64,000 bases of DNA from CAZAPO01 sp044841755. GTDB lineage: Bacteria > Bacteroidota > Bacteroidia > Flavobacteriales > Flavobacteriaceae. The notes beneath the pieces are model-generated. The model saw only the letters and a program-made list of their open reading frames with translations. It was not told the DNA's origin and made no database searches. Location: positions 992,001 through 1,056,000 of the forward strand of contig JAXOFM010000001.1 in assembly GCA_044841755.1 (NCBI GenBank). Direction: 5' to 3'. Position 1 is the first letter of the stretch, and each line of letters begins with the position of its first letter. Shown here piece by piece: positions 19,001 to 28,003 of this stretch. The position numbers and the translations under genes are program-made.

Positions 19001-22000
19001 TGTATTAGATAATCCAATTGATTCTTGGGGAGGAATAACTCGTCAATTAACATCTACAGATTTTGAACAAGCAAATGTTGAATATGTTGAGTTTTGGTTA
19101 CAAGACCCTTATTTAGATAATACTTCAAGCTTAGGAGGTAAACTTACAATAAACCTTGGTAATATATCTGAAGATGTTTTAAAAGATGGTAGAAAGCAGT
19201 ATGAAAATGGGTTACCAGAAGATGGAAATATAAGCATGTTCCCTCAAACAGTTTGGGGAGGAGTAGTCCCACAAAATCAAGCTTTGATCTATGCATTCTC
19301 AACACTAGGTCAGGAGCGAGAGAACCAAGATGTAGGTTTAGATGGTTATGATGATACAGAAGAAGCTTCAGTTTTTGGAGGAGCCTTTGGTGCTGACCCA
19401 GCAAAAGATAACTACACCTATTTCTTAAATACTGAAGGAAATCTTTTTGAGCGTTATAAGCAATATAATGGTCTAGAAGGAAACTCACCAGATACGTTTA
19501 CACAAACAAACCGAGGTTCAACTACAGAACCTGATGTGGAAGATATCAACCGAGATAACACAATGAATACCATTGATAGTTATTTTGAGTACGAATTAGA
19601 CATAACACCTACTTCTTTAGCTAACCTAAATAATGGTTTGATAAGAGATAGAAAAGAGGTTAATGTTACTTTACCAAATGGAGATACAAGATTAGTAAGA
19701 TGGTATCAGTTTAGAATTCCTCTTACGGCCTATACTGATGCTATTGGAGGGATTTCAGACTTTAGATCAATTCGTTTTATACGTATGTATCTTTCTGAGT
19801 TCACTGAGAATACAGTAATGCGTTTTGGTTCGTTTGACCTTGTAAGAAGTGATTGGAGACGTTATCAATTATCTTTAGATGACGAACCTAATAATGATGC
19901 TGATGGAACTGATTTTAGTGTTGGTATTATTGGAATTTTGGAAAATGATGGTCGTTATGTTTCACCTCCAGGAGTAGTAAGAGAGCAACTGAATAATAAT
20001 AACACTTTAGTAAGACAAAACGAGCAATCTTTAGTTGTAAACACTTGTAAACTAGAACCAGCAGATTCAAGAGCTGTGTTTAAGAATATTAGTGTTGATA
20101 TGCGTCAGTTTAAGAAGTTGCGTATGTTTATTCATGCTGAAGACGGAACAGCAGTAGGATTAAATGATGGTGACGCAGTAGGGTTTATAAGAATGGGTAA
20201 TGACTTTACGCAGAACTTCTATCAGATTGAAATTCCGTTAACGGTTTCACCTTCTCTTTCTACAAATGAATTTGATGTTTGGCCTACAGAAAATGAGATC
20301 AACCTTCCTGTAGAGGTATTGGCGCAAATAAAAGCAATTGGTATTCAAAACGGATCCCTCGGTAATGTTGATCCAACATTTTATAATGTTATTGATGGTG
20401 TATTAGACGATACTCCTGTTGGAGAATTCTCACCTAGGAATATTGGAGAGCATCGTGTTTCTATAAAAGGAAATCCAAACTTTGGAGATATTAGAACTCT
20501 AATGGTTGGTATAAAGAATCCTAATGGTCCATCAGGAGGTCCAGATGTTTGTGCAGAAGTTTGGTTTAATGAATTACGTTTATCTGATATGGATAACGAA
20601 GGAGGTTGGGCTGCTGTTGCAAGTATGGATACTAACTTTGCAGACTTTATGGACATTAGTGCTACTGGAAGAAGAAGTACTACAGGTTTTGGAACTATTG
20701 AGCAAGGACCAAACGAAAGAAGTCGTGAGGACATTAAACAATATGATGTAGTTGCTAATGTTGATTTTGGGAAGTTGCTTCCGCAAAAATGGGGAGTTCA
20801 AATTCCTTTTAACTATGGACAAGGAGAAGAAATAATCACTCCTGAATATGACCAGCAATACAAAGACATTAAATTAAATGATCGCCTAAATACTGCAACA
20901 TCTCAAGCAGAGCGAGATGCTATAAAAGAACAATCTGAAGATTATACAAAACGCCAAAGTATCAACTTTATTGGTGTTAGAAAGCAACGAACAGGTGAAG
21001 CCAAACCTAAGTTTTATGATGTTGAGAATTTAACTTTCAACTACTCATATAATAAGGTTGAGCACAGAGATTTTGAAATTGAAAACTCATTAAATCAAAA
21101 TGTAAGAGTTGGAGCTAATTATAACTTTAGTTTTGATCCTATAAGGGTTGAGCCTTTTAAGAAGAATGACTCGTTATTTAAGAGCAGGTACTTAAAAATT
21201 TTAAAAGATTTCAACTTTAACTTGTTACCATCAAGTATATCTATTAATACAGATTATGTGCGACAATTTCATAAGCAAAGGTTTAGAGAACTTGACCTTG
21301 GTGGAGGTAATATTGGTATAGATGAACTGTTTAGACGTAATTACACTTTCGATCTTCAGTATAACATCAATTACAATTTAACAGATGCTTTAAATCTAAC
21401 ATACTCAGCATCAAATAATAATATTATTAGAAACTACTTCATTGATGATAATTTAAATGGAGCTCAAGATCCTACGTTAGATGTTTGGGATGGTTTCTTT
21501 GATGTAGGAGATCCTAATAGACAATTTCAACAGCTGGGTGTAAACTATGAAATACCAATAAATAAAATCCCAACTTTCGAATTTATTAGAGCATCTTATG
21601 CTTATACAGGAGATTTTATGTGGCAAAAAGGGTCAGACCTTTATGGTAATCTAGAGATTGGAGGTACAACTTATAATCTTGGTAACTCTATTTCAAACGC
21701 CAATACACATACCTTGAATACTAGCTTAGATATGAATCGTTTATACAGCTATTTGGGGTTAGTGAAAAGTGGAGCAAATAATAGAGCTAGAAATACAAGA
21801 GGAGCTCCTCCTGGACCAAATCAAAACCCAAATAGTTCAGAAGCTAAAAAGAACGGGCTGCTTAATGCTGGAATTGATATTTTAACCAGTGTTAAACGCC
21901 TTCAAATAAACTATACTGAAAGGAATGGAACGTATCTTCCTGGATATATACCAACACCTGGATTTATAGGCACTTTTAAGCCTACATTAGGATTTACCTT

Positions 22001-23252
22001 TGGTAGCCAAAGTGATATTAGACATCTGGCAGCAAGAAAGGGATGGTTAACAGTATTCCCAGAGTTTAACCAGCAATTTACTCAAGATCAATCTAAAGTG
22101 TTAGATTTTTCAGCTAGTGTAGAACCAGCTCAGGATTTAATTATTGACCTTACTGGTGGAAGAAATTATTCGAAGAATATTACAGAAAGCTTTAATGTTT
22201 CTGATCTAGATAATAACGGAGAGCTTGATTACAATCCGTTAATAAATAACTCTTTTGGGAATTTCAACATTTCAATGCCAATTATAAAGACGGCATTTAT
22301 GAGCAGCGACGAAAATGGTTCAGAAGCGTTTGACGACTTTAGAGCAAACAGATTAACAATTGCAAACAGGTTAGCAACTCGAGCTGGAATAGATATTAAT
22401 AACCCTGCAAATTTAGATGCTGAAGGTTATCCGTTAGGGTTTGGTAAAACCAATCAGGCAGTTTTATTACCAGCATTCTTATCTGCTTATACAGGGAAAG
22501 ATGCAGAAAGCGCTAAACTTGGAGCTTTTAGAGACATTCCAATTCCAAACTGGACATTGAAGTATACAGGTTTAATGAGATTAAAGTGGTTTAAAAAACA
22601 CTTTAGACGTTTCTCTGTAACACATGGATATAATTCAACCTATACTATTAATCAGTTTAGATCTAACTTAGATTATAATGCTTTTGATCCAGCTTTAGAT
22701 TATGCCGCTCAAAATCCAAATACTATTGATCAAGCTGGAAATTATAAGAACGAAACCCTATTCAGTGCAGTGTCTTTAACAGAAATGTTTAGTCCACTTA
22801 TAAAAATTGATTTCGAAATGAAGAACTCTATGAAGATTCTTGCCGAAATTCAAAAAGACCGACGTTTATTCTTAAGTTTTGATAATAACTTGCTAACAGA
22901 GATAAAGGGGAATGAGTATATCATTGGTTTAGGTTACCGAATTAAAGATGTAAAGATTCGCTCAAAACTAGCTGGTTCAAGGCAAATTATTACTAGTGAT
23001 TTAAACATGAAAGCAGACATATCTATTAGAGATAATAAGACCATTATTAGATATCTGGATTTAGATAATAACCAAGTAACTGCTGGACAAACCATTTGGG
23101 GACTAAAGTATACTGCAGATTATGCATTTAGTAAGAACTTAACAGGAATCTTCTATTTTGATTACAGTTTCTCAGAATATGCAATTTCTACTGCATTCCC
23201 GCAAACCTCTATTCGTTCAGGAATAACTTTACGATATAACTTTGGAAATTAG
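16044..23252 (+). CDS. sprA: Type IX secretion outer-membrane translocon SprA (Sov family)
   Basis: A 2402-residue protein, by far the largest in the window, with an N-terminal signal peptide (about residues 1-32, ending SSYAQ). It matches SprA/Sov, the giant outer-membrane barrel through which type IX secretion cargo, including gliding adhesins, leaves the cell. The length, the N-terminal proline-rich TFSFNNLLLPNP segment, many alternating aromatic barrel strands and the C-terminal aromatic strand end (RSGITLRYNFGN) fit. The start is a TTG at 16044, 6 bases after ruvA; no better start is nearby and the signal peptide begins there. gcvH follows after 43 bases. Confidence 0.95.
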   Translation: MKATNKKSNIPTLFYILFSMAFLLSTVSSYAQQTTVRDSTSTTFSFNNLLLPNPNSIVSKYTYDPITDRYIYTENLGRININYPLILTPEEFRRLVAQENMKSYYKDKIDAYDGRKTGLDDAQKNLIPELYVDSDFFESIFGGNTIEVIPQGSVEMDLGFLYTKQDNPSFSPRNRSNFTFDFDQRIELSLLGKIGTRLQVNANYDTQSTFDFQNVIKLEYTPTEDDIIQKIEVGNVSMPLNSSLITGAQSLFGVKTQLQFGKTTITGIFSEQKSESRTVVAQGGGTLQEFEFFALDYDENRHFFLSQYFRDNYDDALLTYPYVNSPVQITRIEVWVTNRNNQTDDVRNIVGLQDLGESDPTKIGSAVNILAAPGAYPDNSNNAYDPTNIGGAGSQITEAIRDIATSQAGILVPGVNQGMDFDKLENARKLQQGSEFTLHTQLGYISLNQRLQNDEILAVAFQFTVGDQVYQVGEFANDGVNATDVSVDGATGNTVVENKGLILKMLKSTVTNVDQPIWDLMMKNIYQVPSAFQLDREDFKLNIFYTETSPLNYITPVDGTPFPAPGPGEDALEETPLLRVFNLDKLNYNNDPQFNGDGFFDFVDGITVMQRNGKIIFTNVEPFGRYLFDVLDDDGNPTNNDADYNDPTQYNPNQEKYVYDKMYVSTKTAALEDGEKNKFQMKGRYNSSSGGGGIPLGAFNVPRGSVKVTAGGRVLVEGVDYTVNYQMGIVEILDPALQASNTPIQATVENNSVFGQQTRRFSGINIEHQFNENFLVGATMLNLNERPITQKATYNAEPINNTIFGVNANFSTEVPFFTRLVNKLPNIDTDVPSNFSVRGEFAYLLPGAPKGADFLGEATSYVDDFEGTQNNIDLLSPISWHLSSRPRELGRVYAEGPEDDNGIQNGFDRALLNWYTIDPIFYSSQRPTGISDNDMSNLYSRRIFIDEIFPQQDIVQGQPTIIPSLDLAYYPEERGPYNFDPDAADDVLDNPIDSWGGITRQLTSTDFEQANVEYVEFWLQDPYLDNTSSLGGKLTINLGNISEDVLKDGRKQYENGLPEDGNISMFPQTVWGGVVPQNQALIYAFSTLGQERENQDVGLDGYDDTEEASVFGGAFGADPAKDNYTYFLNTEGNLFERYKQYNGLEGNSPDTFTQTNRGSTTEPDVEDINRDNTMNTIDSYFEYELDITPTSLANLNNGLIRDRKEVNVTLPNGDTRLVRWYQFRIPLTAYTDAIGGISDFRSIRFIRMYLSEFTENTVMRFGSFDLVRSDWRRYQLSLDDEPNNDADGTDFSVGIIGILENDGRYVSPPGVVREQLNNNNTLVRQNEQSLVVNTCKLEPADSRAVFKNISVDMRQFKKLRMFIHAEDGTAVGLNDGDAVGFIRMGNDFTQNFYQIEIPLTVSPSLSTNEFDVWPTENEINLPVEVLAQIKAIGIQNGSLGNVDPTFYNVIDGVLDDTPVGEFSPRNIGEHRVSIKGNPNFGDIRTLMVGIKNPNGPSGGPDVCAEVWFNELRLSDMDNEGGWAAVASMDTNFADFMDISATGRRSTTGFGTIEQGPNERSREDIKQYDVVANVDFGKLLPQKWGVQIPFNYGQGEEIITPEYDQQYKDIKLNDRLNTATSQAERDAIKEQSEDYTKRQSINFIGVRKQRTGEAKPKFYDVENLTFNYSYNKVEHRDFEIENSLNQNVRVGANYNFSFDPIRVEPFKKNDSLFKSRYLKILKDFNFNLLPSSISINTDYVRQFHKQRFRELDLGGGNIGIDELFRRNYTFDLQYNINYNLTDALNLTYSASNNNIIRNYFIDDNLNGAQDPTLDVWDGFFDVGDPNRQFQQLGVNYEIPINKIPTFEFIRASYAYTGDFMWQKGSDLYGNLEIGGTTYNLGNSISNANTHTLNTSLDMNRLYSYLGLVKSGANNRARNTRGAPPGPNQNPNSSEAKKNGLLNAGIDILTSVKRLQINYTERNGTYLPGYIPTPGFIGTFKPTLGFTFGSQSDIRHLAARKGWLTVFPEFNQQFTQDQSKVLDFSASVEPAQDLIIDLTGGRNYSKNITESFNVSDLDNNGELDYNPLINNSFGNFNISMPIIKTAFMSSDENGSEAFDDFRANRLTIANRLATRAGIDINNPANLDAEGYPLGFGKTNQAVLLPAFLSAYTGKDAESAKLGAFRDIPIPNWTLKYTGLMRLKWFKKHFRRFSVTHGYNSTYTINQFRSNLDYNAFDPALDYAAQNPNTIDQAGNYKNETLFSAVSLTEMFSPLIKIDFEMKNSMKILAEIQKDRRLFLSFDNNLLTEIKGNEYIIGLGYRIKDVKIRSKLAGSRQIITSDLNMKADISIRDNKTIIRYLDLDNNQVTAGQTIWGLKYTADYAFSKNLTGIFYFDYSFSEYAISTAFPQTSIRSGITLRYNFGN

Positions 23253-23295
23253 ATAAAAAACTAACATATTTACCAAAAATTATATCTAATTAATT

Positions 23296-23676
23296 ATGAA
23301 TATTCCAGCTGAATTAAAGTACACCAAAGATCACGAGTGGGTAAAAATTGATGGTGATGTAGTAACTATCGGGATTACTGATTTTGCTCAAAGTGAATTA
23401 GGAGATATCGTTTATGTTGAAGTTGAAACTGTAGATGAAACCCTTAATGCTGAAGAGGTTTTTGGCACAGTTGAAGCTGTAAAAACTGTTTCAGATTTGT
23501 TTTTACCTGTATCTGGAGAGATAACAGAGTTTAATGAATCTCTTGAAGATGAGCCAGAAAAAGTAAACGCTGATCCTTATGGTGAAGGTTGGATGATCAA
23601 AGTAAAGTGTTCAGATACTTCAGAATTTGACACCTTGCTTTCAGCAGATGACTACAAGGCTTTAATAGGTGGTTAA
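23296..23676 (+). CDS. gcvH: Glycine cleavage system H protein
   Basis: A 126-residue lipoyl carrier that shuttles the aminomethyl group between the P and T proteins of the glycine cleavage system. The lipoylation site is Lys63 in GTVEAVKTVS. The N-terminal AELKYTKDHEW motif is typical, and length is normal. The other gcv genes are not in this window. The downstream VanZ-like gene overlaps its end by 8 bases, indicating a shared transcript. Placement after sprA looks fortuitous functionally, though I recall it as recurrent in flavobacteria. Confidence 0.96.
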   Translation: MNIPAELKYTKDHEWVKIDGDVVTIGITDFAQSELGDIVYVEVETVDETLNAEEVFGTVEAVKTVSDLFLPVSGEITEFNESLEDEPEKVNADPYGEGWMIKVKCSDTSEFDTLLSADDYKALIGG

Positions 23677-24040
23677 TAAACACCTGTTTTTGTTTGCTGC
23701 AATTGTCTATTCAATTGTACTCACCTCTGTTCTATTAGTGCCAAACCACGGAATACCTTATTTCGGCACTAGTTATGAGGATAAAATATATCACTTAGTA
23801 GCTTACGGATTGCTTTGTTTTTTATGGACAAAAGTATTTTTAGCCTATGGCATTAAAAGAAGTATTTTATTAGCTTTAATTCTTTCAATTGTTTATGGTA
23901 CAGTTATTGAGGTGTTACAAGGGTATTTAACCGATACCAGACGTACTTCAATTGGAGATGGTCTAGCAAATGGTGTCGGAGCAATAATAGTTTCTCTTAT
24001 TTTAACAATAAAGCAGAGAACAAGCGTTAAAAAATTATAA
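23669..24040 (+). CDS. VanZ-like membrane protein
   Basis: A 123-residue protein with about four transmembrane helices and the VanZ-type features: an early segment EDKIYHLVAYGLLCFLW (charged residues plus His in the membrane) and a late segment SIVYGTVIEVLQGYLTDTRRTSIGDGLANGVGA. Function of the family outside teicoplanin resistance is unknown. The start is GTG at 23669, overlapping gcvH by 8 bases. A weak 5-bp hairpin (24045-24059) follows but has no T-run after it. Confidence 0.85.
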   Translation: MVNKHLFLFAAIVYSIVLTSVLLVPNHGIPYFGTSYEDKIYHLVAYGLLCFLWTKVFLAYGIKRSILLALILSIVYGTVIEVLQGYLTDTRRTSIGDGLANGVGAIIVSLILTIKQRTSVKKL

Positions 24041-24100
24041 ACCCTTGCTTTTTTAGCAAAATATTGGTTAATTTACCGATCTCGAAAAAAACAATAATTT

Positions 24101-24820
24101 ATGGAACCGAAGAAGAATCCTAAAGCAGACATTAGAAGAAACAGCTCGCTTTTCTTTGCTGTTGGACTAGCATTAATGCTATTAATTACTAATTATGCCA
24201 TTAATTATAAGACTTATGACAAAGAAGCCATTGATATAGGTCAATTATCTATGGATGAGTTAGATGATGAGGAAATTCCAATCACGGAGCAAATTCAAAC
24301 TCCACCACCTCCACCACCACCTCCTGCTGCGCCTGAGGTTATCGAGATTGTAGAGGATGAGGAAGAAATTGAAGAAACTGTAATTGAGTCTACTGAGGTT
24401 GAAGAAGATACTGAAATTGTAGAAGTAGAAGAAGTAGAAGTAGAAGAGGTAGAAGAGGATGTTGAGGTTCCTTTCCACGTAATTGAAAATGTTCCGGTTT
24501 ATCCTGGTTGTGAAAAGGGAAATAATGAAGCTAAGAAGAAATGTATGTCTGAAAAGATTCAGAAGTTTGTGCAAAAGAAGTTTAATACTGATCTTGCTGG
24601 AGACTTAGGATTAACTGGAAGACAACGTATTTCAGTTCTATTTAAAATTGATAGAGAAGGAAACATAGTTGGTGTACGTTCTAGAGCACCACATCCAAGA
24701 TTAGAAAAAGAAGCGGCACGTGTTATCAACTTATTACCTAAAATGAAGCCAGGGAAGCAAAGAGGAAAAGCGGTGACTGTACCTTATTCTTTACCAATTA
24801 TCTTCCAGGTTCAAGATTAA
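24101..24820 (+). CDS. TonB-like energy transducer (first copy)
   Basis: A 239-residue protein with a short cytoplasmic N-terminus, one transmembrane helix (about residues 15-32), a linker that starts with eight prolines and becomes almost purely acidic (Glu/Val/Asp, about residues 75-125), and a C-terminal TonB-type domain (about 130-239) ending in PYSLPIIFQVQD. TonB proteins pass proton-motive force from ExbBD to outer-membrane transporters. The C-domain begins VPVYPGCE with a second Cys 11 residues later, shared with the next two genes. It is closely similar to the next gene. ExbB/ExbD are not in the window. Confidence 0.85.
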   Translation: MEPKKNPKADIRRNSSLFFAVGLALMLLITNYAINYKTYDKEAIDIGQLSMDELDDEEIPITEQIQTPPPPPPPPAAPEVIEIVEDEEEIEETVIESTEVEEDTEIVEVEEVEVEEVEEDVEVPFHVIENVPVYPGCEKGNNEAKKKCMSEKIQKFVQKKFNTDLAGDLGLTGRQRISVLFKIDREGNIVGVRSRAPHPRLEKEAARVINLLPKMKPGKQRGKAVTVPYSLPIIFQVQD

Positions 24821-24841
24821 ATAGTTTTACATTATATATTG

Positions 24842-24878
24842 AAAATCCCGTTACATATGTAACGGGATTTTTTTTGGT
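24842..24878 (+). terminator. Terminator after first tonB-like gene
   Basis: A long perfect palindrome (AAATCCCGTTAC... with mirror arm, 24842-24871, centre ACATATGT) followed by a run of T. Strong rho-independent terminator. Confidence 0.88.
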
Positions 24879-24926
24879 ATGTTTCTTGTGTCTATTCCAT
24901 AACATTAACATTTCAAAACAATAATT

Positions 24927-25649
24927 ATGGAAACAAAAAAGAATCCAAAAGTGGATGTAAGACGAAATAGTGCTATCTATTTTGCAGTAAGTTTAGCGTT
25001 AACGCTATTTTTTGCCAATTACTTTATCAACTACAAAACTTATGATAAAGAACTTCTGGACCTAGCCGTATTGTCTATGGCTGATTTAGATGAAGATGAT
25101 ATTCCTATCACCAATCATCTAAAAACTCCACCACCTCAAAAGAAGCCTCCTGTAGTTCCAGAAATAATTGAGGAAGTAGATGACGATGATGATATAGTAG
25201 AAACACTAATTGATGCAACAGATCTTGATGAAGATACTAAGATAGTTGATGTTGATGATGTTGCAGATGTGATTGATCCACCAGAAGAGATAAATGTACC
25301 TTTTACCGCAATAGAAGATGCACCAATTTTTCCAGGTTGTGAGAGGAAAAAAGATAAGGATAAAAAAAAGTGTATGTCTGACAAAATTACCAAACATGTT
25401 CAAAGAAAATTTAATGGAGATATTGCTGGTGAACTTGGTTTAAGCGGAGTGCAAAAAATTTATGTAATGTTTAAAATTGGAAAGAATGGAGAGATTGTAG
25501 AAGTACAGTCAAGAGCTCCACATCCAAGATTACAAAAAGAGGCAGAAAGAGTTATTAATATGCTTCCTAAAATGAAACCAGGAAAGCAAAGAGGAGTTCC
25601 CGTAAACGTGCAATACTCATTACCAATAATTTTTCAGGTCCAGAATTAA
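24927..25649 (+). CDS. TonB-like energy transducer (second copy)
   Basis: A 240-residue paralogue of the preceding gene, alike from end to end: transmembrane helix near residues 15-32, short proline stretch, acidic linker (Asp/Val/Ile-rich here rather than Glu/Val-rich) and C-terminal TonB-type domain ending PIIFQVQN. The cysteine pair is kept (FPGCE and KKKCM, 11 residues apart). The C-domains agree over long runs such as SRAPHPRL and LPKMKPGKQRG, so the duplication is fairly recent or the domain is tightly constrained, while the linker has diverged. It has its own terminator on each side, so it is probably transcribed separately. Confidence 0.85.
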   Translation: METKKNPKVDVRRNSAIYFAVSLALTLFFANYFINYKTYDKELLDLAVLSMADLDEDDIPITNHLKTPPPQKKPPVVPEIIEEVDDDDDIVETLIDATDLDEDTKIVDVDDVADVIDPPEEINVPFTAIEDAPIFPGCERKKDKDKKKCMSDKITKHVQRKFNGDIAGELGLSGVQKIYVMFKIGKNGEIVEVQSRAPHPRLQKEAERVINMLPKMKPGKQRGVPVNVQYSLPIIFQVQN

Positions 25650-25670
25650 AACAACCAAATATTATAAATC

Positions 25671-25700
25671 AAATCCCGCTACATTGTAGCGGGATTTTTA
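25671..25700 (+). terminator. Terminator after second tonB-like gene
   Basis: A 12-bp perfect stem (AAATCCCGCTAC, 25671-25682, with GTAGCGGGATTT, 25686-25697), ATT loop, then T-rich sequence. Similar in core to the terminator after the first copy. Confidence 0.85.
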
Positions 25701-25710
25701 GTTTTTGAAT

Positions 25711-25762
25711 CATAATATTAACATTTCAAAACAATAATTATGAACAAAAACGTATTATAAAT
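25711..25762 (+). pseudogene. Leader remnant of a third tonB-like copy
   Basis: Bases 25711-25742 repeat the leader and ATG of the second tonB-like gene (24898-24929) at 31 of 32 positions. The frame opened by this ATG reads six codons (MNKNVL) and stops at 25759-25761. No further similarity to the tonB-like genes is visible downstream, so this is a truncated duplicate leader rather than a gene. Confidence 0.7.
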
Positions 25763-25888
25763 CTACAAAAAGTTCGTTTTAGATTTATGATGTTATGAAT
25801 GAACATTCTATTATCTGTTTAGGAGGAATTTTTAATTCAACATCAAAAAGTAGTATCTTTCACAAATCAAAATTGATTGAAGCATCTA

Positions 25889-28003
25889 ATGAAAAAATTG
25901 TTCCTACTTACATTTAGTTTCCTTTCAATACAACTATTTGCACAAGATTTAACTAATTACGAAAAAGCTCCTATTTTCCCTAATTGTGAAAACGAGGAAA
26001 TAGCAAATTTAAATAACTGTTTTACTGAGCAGTTAGCTTCTTTTATATATAACAATCTTAGTATTCCGCAAATAGTAAAAGACGATAATTATAGTGGAGA
26101 TGTATTTGTACTGTTCGAAGTAACTAAAGAAGGAATTTTTAAAGTGATATATATAGATGCTACTTACAATGAGCTCAAAGAGTCTATTAGGAATGTATAT
26201 CAAGAACTTCCTAACATAAAACCAGCAACTTATAATGGTAGACCAATTTTTAAGCAGTATTCATACAGAATTAAAATTCCTTTAGAAGATCCATCTCAAA
26301 TTAAGATTGATGAAATTCAAAGTGCTGATGATAAACAGCTTTCCGAACTAGAGCAGAATGCTAAGAATGAGCTAGATGACTTGAATGCTTCTATAAAACC
26401 ATATTCAGATAATGAGTATAGTAGTACTTTAAATATTCCTTTTAATCATAGCAGTTATTCAAGGTTTGATAGAAGTATGAACTTAGTTGGAACCAACAGT
26501 CATACGGCTTCTAAGCCTTTTTTATATAACGAGGTTGCTAATTATTACGATCTCAAAAACGCAAAAGATGAATTGGTAAAAGAGTCTGATTCTTGGTGGA
26601 ACCGCAAACTGTTTAATGAGCATTTAGTACAGCTACAAGGAAAGGATTATTGGTTCACTTTTGACCCAATTTTTGACTTACAAGTAGGTAAAGATTTTGA
26701 GGCCGATTTTAGTTCTACATTTAATAACACAAGAGGGTTTTATATTCAAGGTGGATTAGGAAAGAATTTAAGTTTTTCTGCTTCGGTGTATGAGAGCCAA
26801 GGGCGATTTGCTCAATACTTTAATGAATATGCTGAAAGTAAAGGGCAACCTGGATCTGTTAACGAAATAGCCGTTATTCCTAGTAGAGGAATTTCTAAAA
26901 GATTTAAGACAGATGCTTTTGATTATCCAGCCGCTGAGGCGTATTTATCGTATTCACCAGCAAAATTCATAAACCTTCAATTTGGTCATGGTAAAAACTT
27001 TATTGGTGATGGTTATAGGTCGCTTTTACATAGTGACGTGGCAAGTTATTCTCCATTTTTAAAATTAAACACAAAGTTTTGGAAGATAAAATATACCAAC
27101 ACATGGATGTGGTTAAAAGATATAAGGCCTGAGGTGGAGGAGGACGGAGCATATTTGACCAAATTTATGGCAAACCATTATCTAAGTTGGAATGTATCAA
27201 AACGATTAAATATTGGGTTATTTGAGTCGGTTTTATGGACCAATTCAAATGATAGAGGGTTTGATATTAATTACTTAAATCCAATCATTTTTTATAGAGC
27301 TATAGAATTTGAGACTGGTCAAAATGCTGGAAATGCTATTGTTGGCGCAACTGCAAAGTACAAGTTTAATGATAACGTAAATGTATATAGTCAGTTTGTG
27401 TTGGACGAGTTCTCACTAAGCGATGTAAAAGGAGGCAACAGAAGCTGGAAAAATAAATATGGTTACCAAATAGGAGTAAAGTATTATAATGCCTTTGACG
27501 TTGATAACTTATACCTGCAATTTGAATACAATCGTGTGCGACCATACACCTATTCGCATAACACTATTGTGTTGAACTATGGTCACAATAACCAATCAAT
27601 GGCACATTTATGGGGAGCCAATTTTAGTGAAGCCATTTTTATAGGGCGATACAATTACAAACGTTGGTATGCAGATGCTAAGTTTGTTATTGGGTCTAAA
27701 GGCTTTGATTATAATGATGGAGTTGATGATTTTAGTTATGGTGGAGATATTTACAGAGATTATAATGAAAGACCATTTGATGAAGGAGTTGAAGTTGGGC
27801 AAGGTATTAAAGCCAATATCTTTCATGCCGAATTGCAATCGGGTTATTTAGTAAACCCAATGACCAATCTTAAACTCTTTGCCTATTTAAGTTATAGAAA
27901 CTTCGATCCTAGTGATGTTACACCAAAGACTTTTGGGAATAGCACCTTATGGTTTAGCTTAGGTCTTCGTACAGACCTATTTAATTGGTATTTTGATTTT
28001 TAG
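25889..28003 (+). CDS. remB: Gliding motility-associated outer-membrane protein RemB
   Basis: A 704-residue exported protein. ATG at 25889 gives a clean signal peptide (MKKLFLLTFSFLSIQLFAQ); the TTG at 25877 only lengthens it. Residues about 20-135 resemble the TonB C-terminal domain of the two upstream genes (APIFPNCE, a second Cys 11 residues later, then a beta-rich segment). After a charged linker, residues about 200-704 look like a Wzi/capsule-assembly-type outer-membrane barrel ending in WYFDF. RemB of Flavobacterium johnsoniae is needed for normal gliding; identification rests on this architecture and position near sprA, from memory. Its stop overlaps the stop of the convergent gene by 4 bases. 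A near-consensus -7 box (TATCTTTC, 25854-25861) precedes it. Confidence 0.75.
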   Translation: MKKLFLLTFSFLSIQLFAQDLTNYEKAPIFPNCENEEIANLNNCFTEQLASFIYNNLSIPQIVKDDNYSGDVFVLFEVTKEGIFKVIYIDATYNELKESIRNVYQELPNIKPATYNGRPIFKQYSYRIKIPLEDPSQIKIDEIQSADDKQLSELEQNAKNELDDLNASIKPYSDNEYSSTLNIPFNHSSYSRFDRSMNLVGTNSHTASKPFLYNEVANYYDLKNAKDELVKESDSWWNRKLFNEHLVQLQGKDYWFTFDPIFDLQVGKDFEADFSSTFNNTRGFYIQGGLGKNLSFSASVYESQGRFAQYFNEYAESKGQPGSVNEIAVIPSRGISKRFKTDAFDYPAAEAYLSYSPAKFINLQFGHGKNFIGDGYRSLLHSDVASYSPFLKLNTKFWKIKYTNTWMWLKDIRPEVEEDGAYLTKFMANHYLSWNVSKRLNIGLFESVLWTNSNDRGFDINYLNPIIFYRAIEFETGQNAGNAIVGATAKYKFNDNVNVYSQFVLDEFSLSDVKGGNRSWKNKYGYQIGVKYYNAFDVDNLYLQFEYNRVRPYTYSHNTIVLNYGHNNQSMAHLWGANFSEAIFIGRYNYKRWYADAKFVIGSKGFDYNDGVDDFSYGGDIYRDYNERPFDEGVEVGQGIKANIFHAELQSGYLVNPMTNLKLFAYLSYRNFDPSDVTPKTFGNSTLWFSLGLRTDLFNWYFDF

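Noticed and set aside
20381..20734. Long minus-strand open frame inside sprA, and similar antisense frames at 36942-37370, 9999-10340 and 49046-49387
   Set aside because: They lie wholly inside strongly supported genes, have low-complexity or Ser/Thr/Ile-rich translations, and no promoter or family motif. They are shadows of the real frames.
24045..24059. Small hairpin TTGCT-TTTTT-AGCAA after the VanZ-like gene
   Set aside because: Only 5 bp of stem with no T-run behind it; too weak to call a terminator.
24101..25762. Tandem TonB-like genes as part of a mobile element
   Set aside because: No transposase, integrase, terminal inverted repeats or target duplication; simple tandem duplication explains it.
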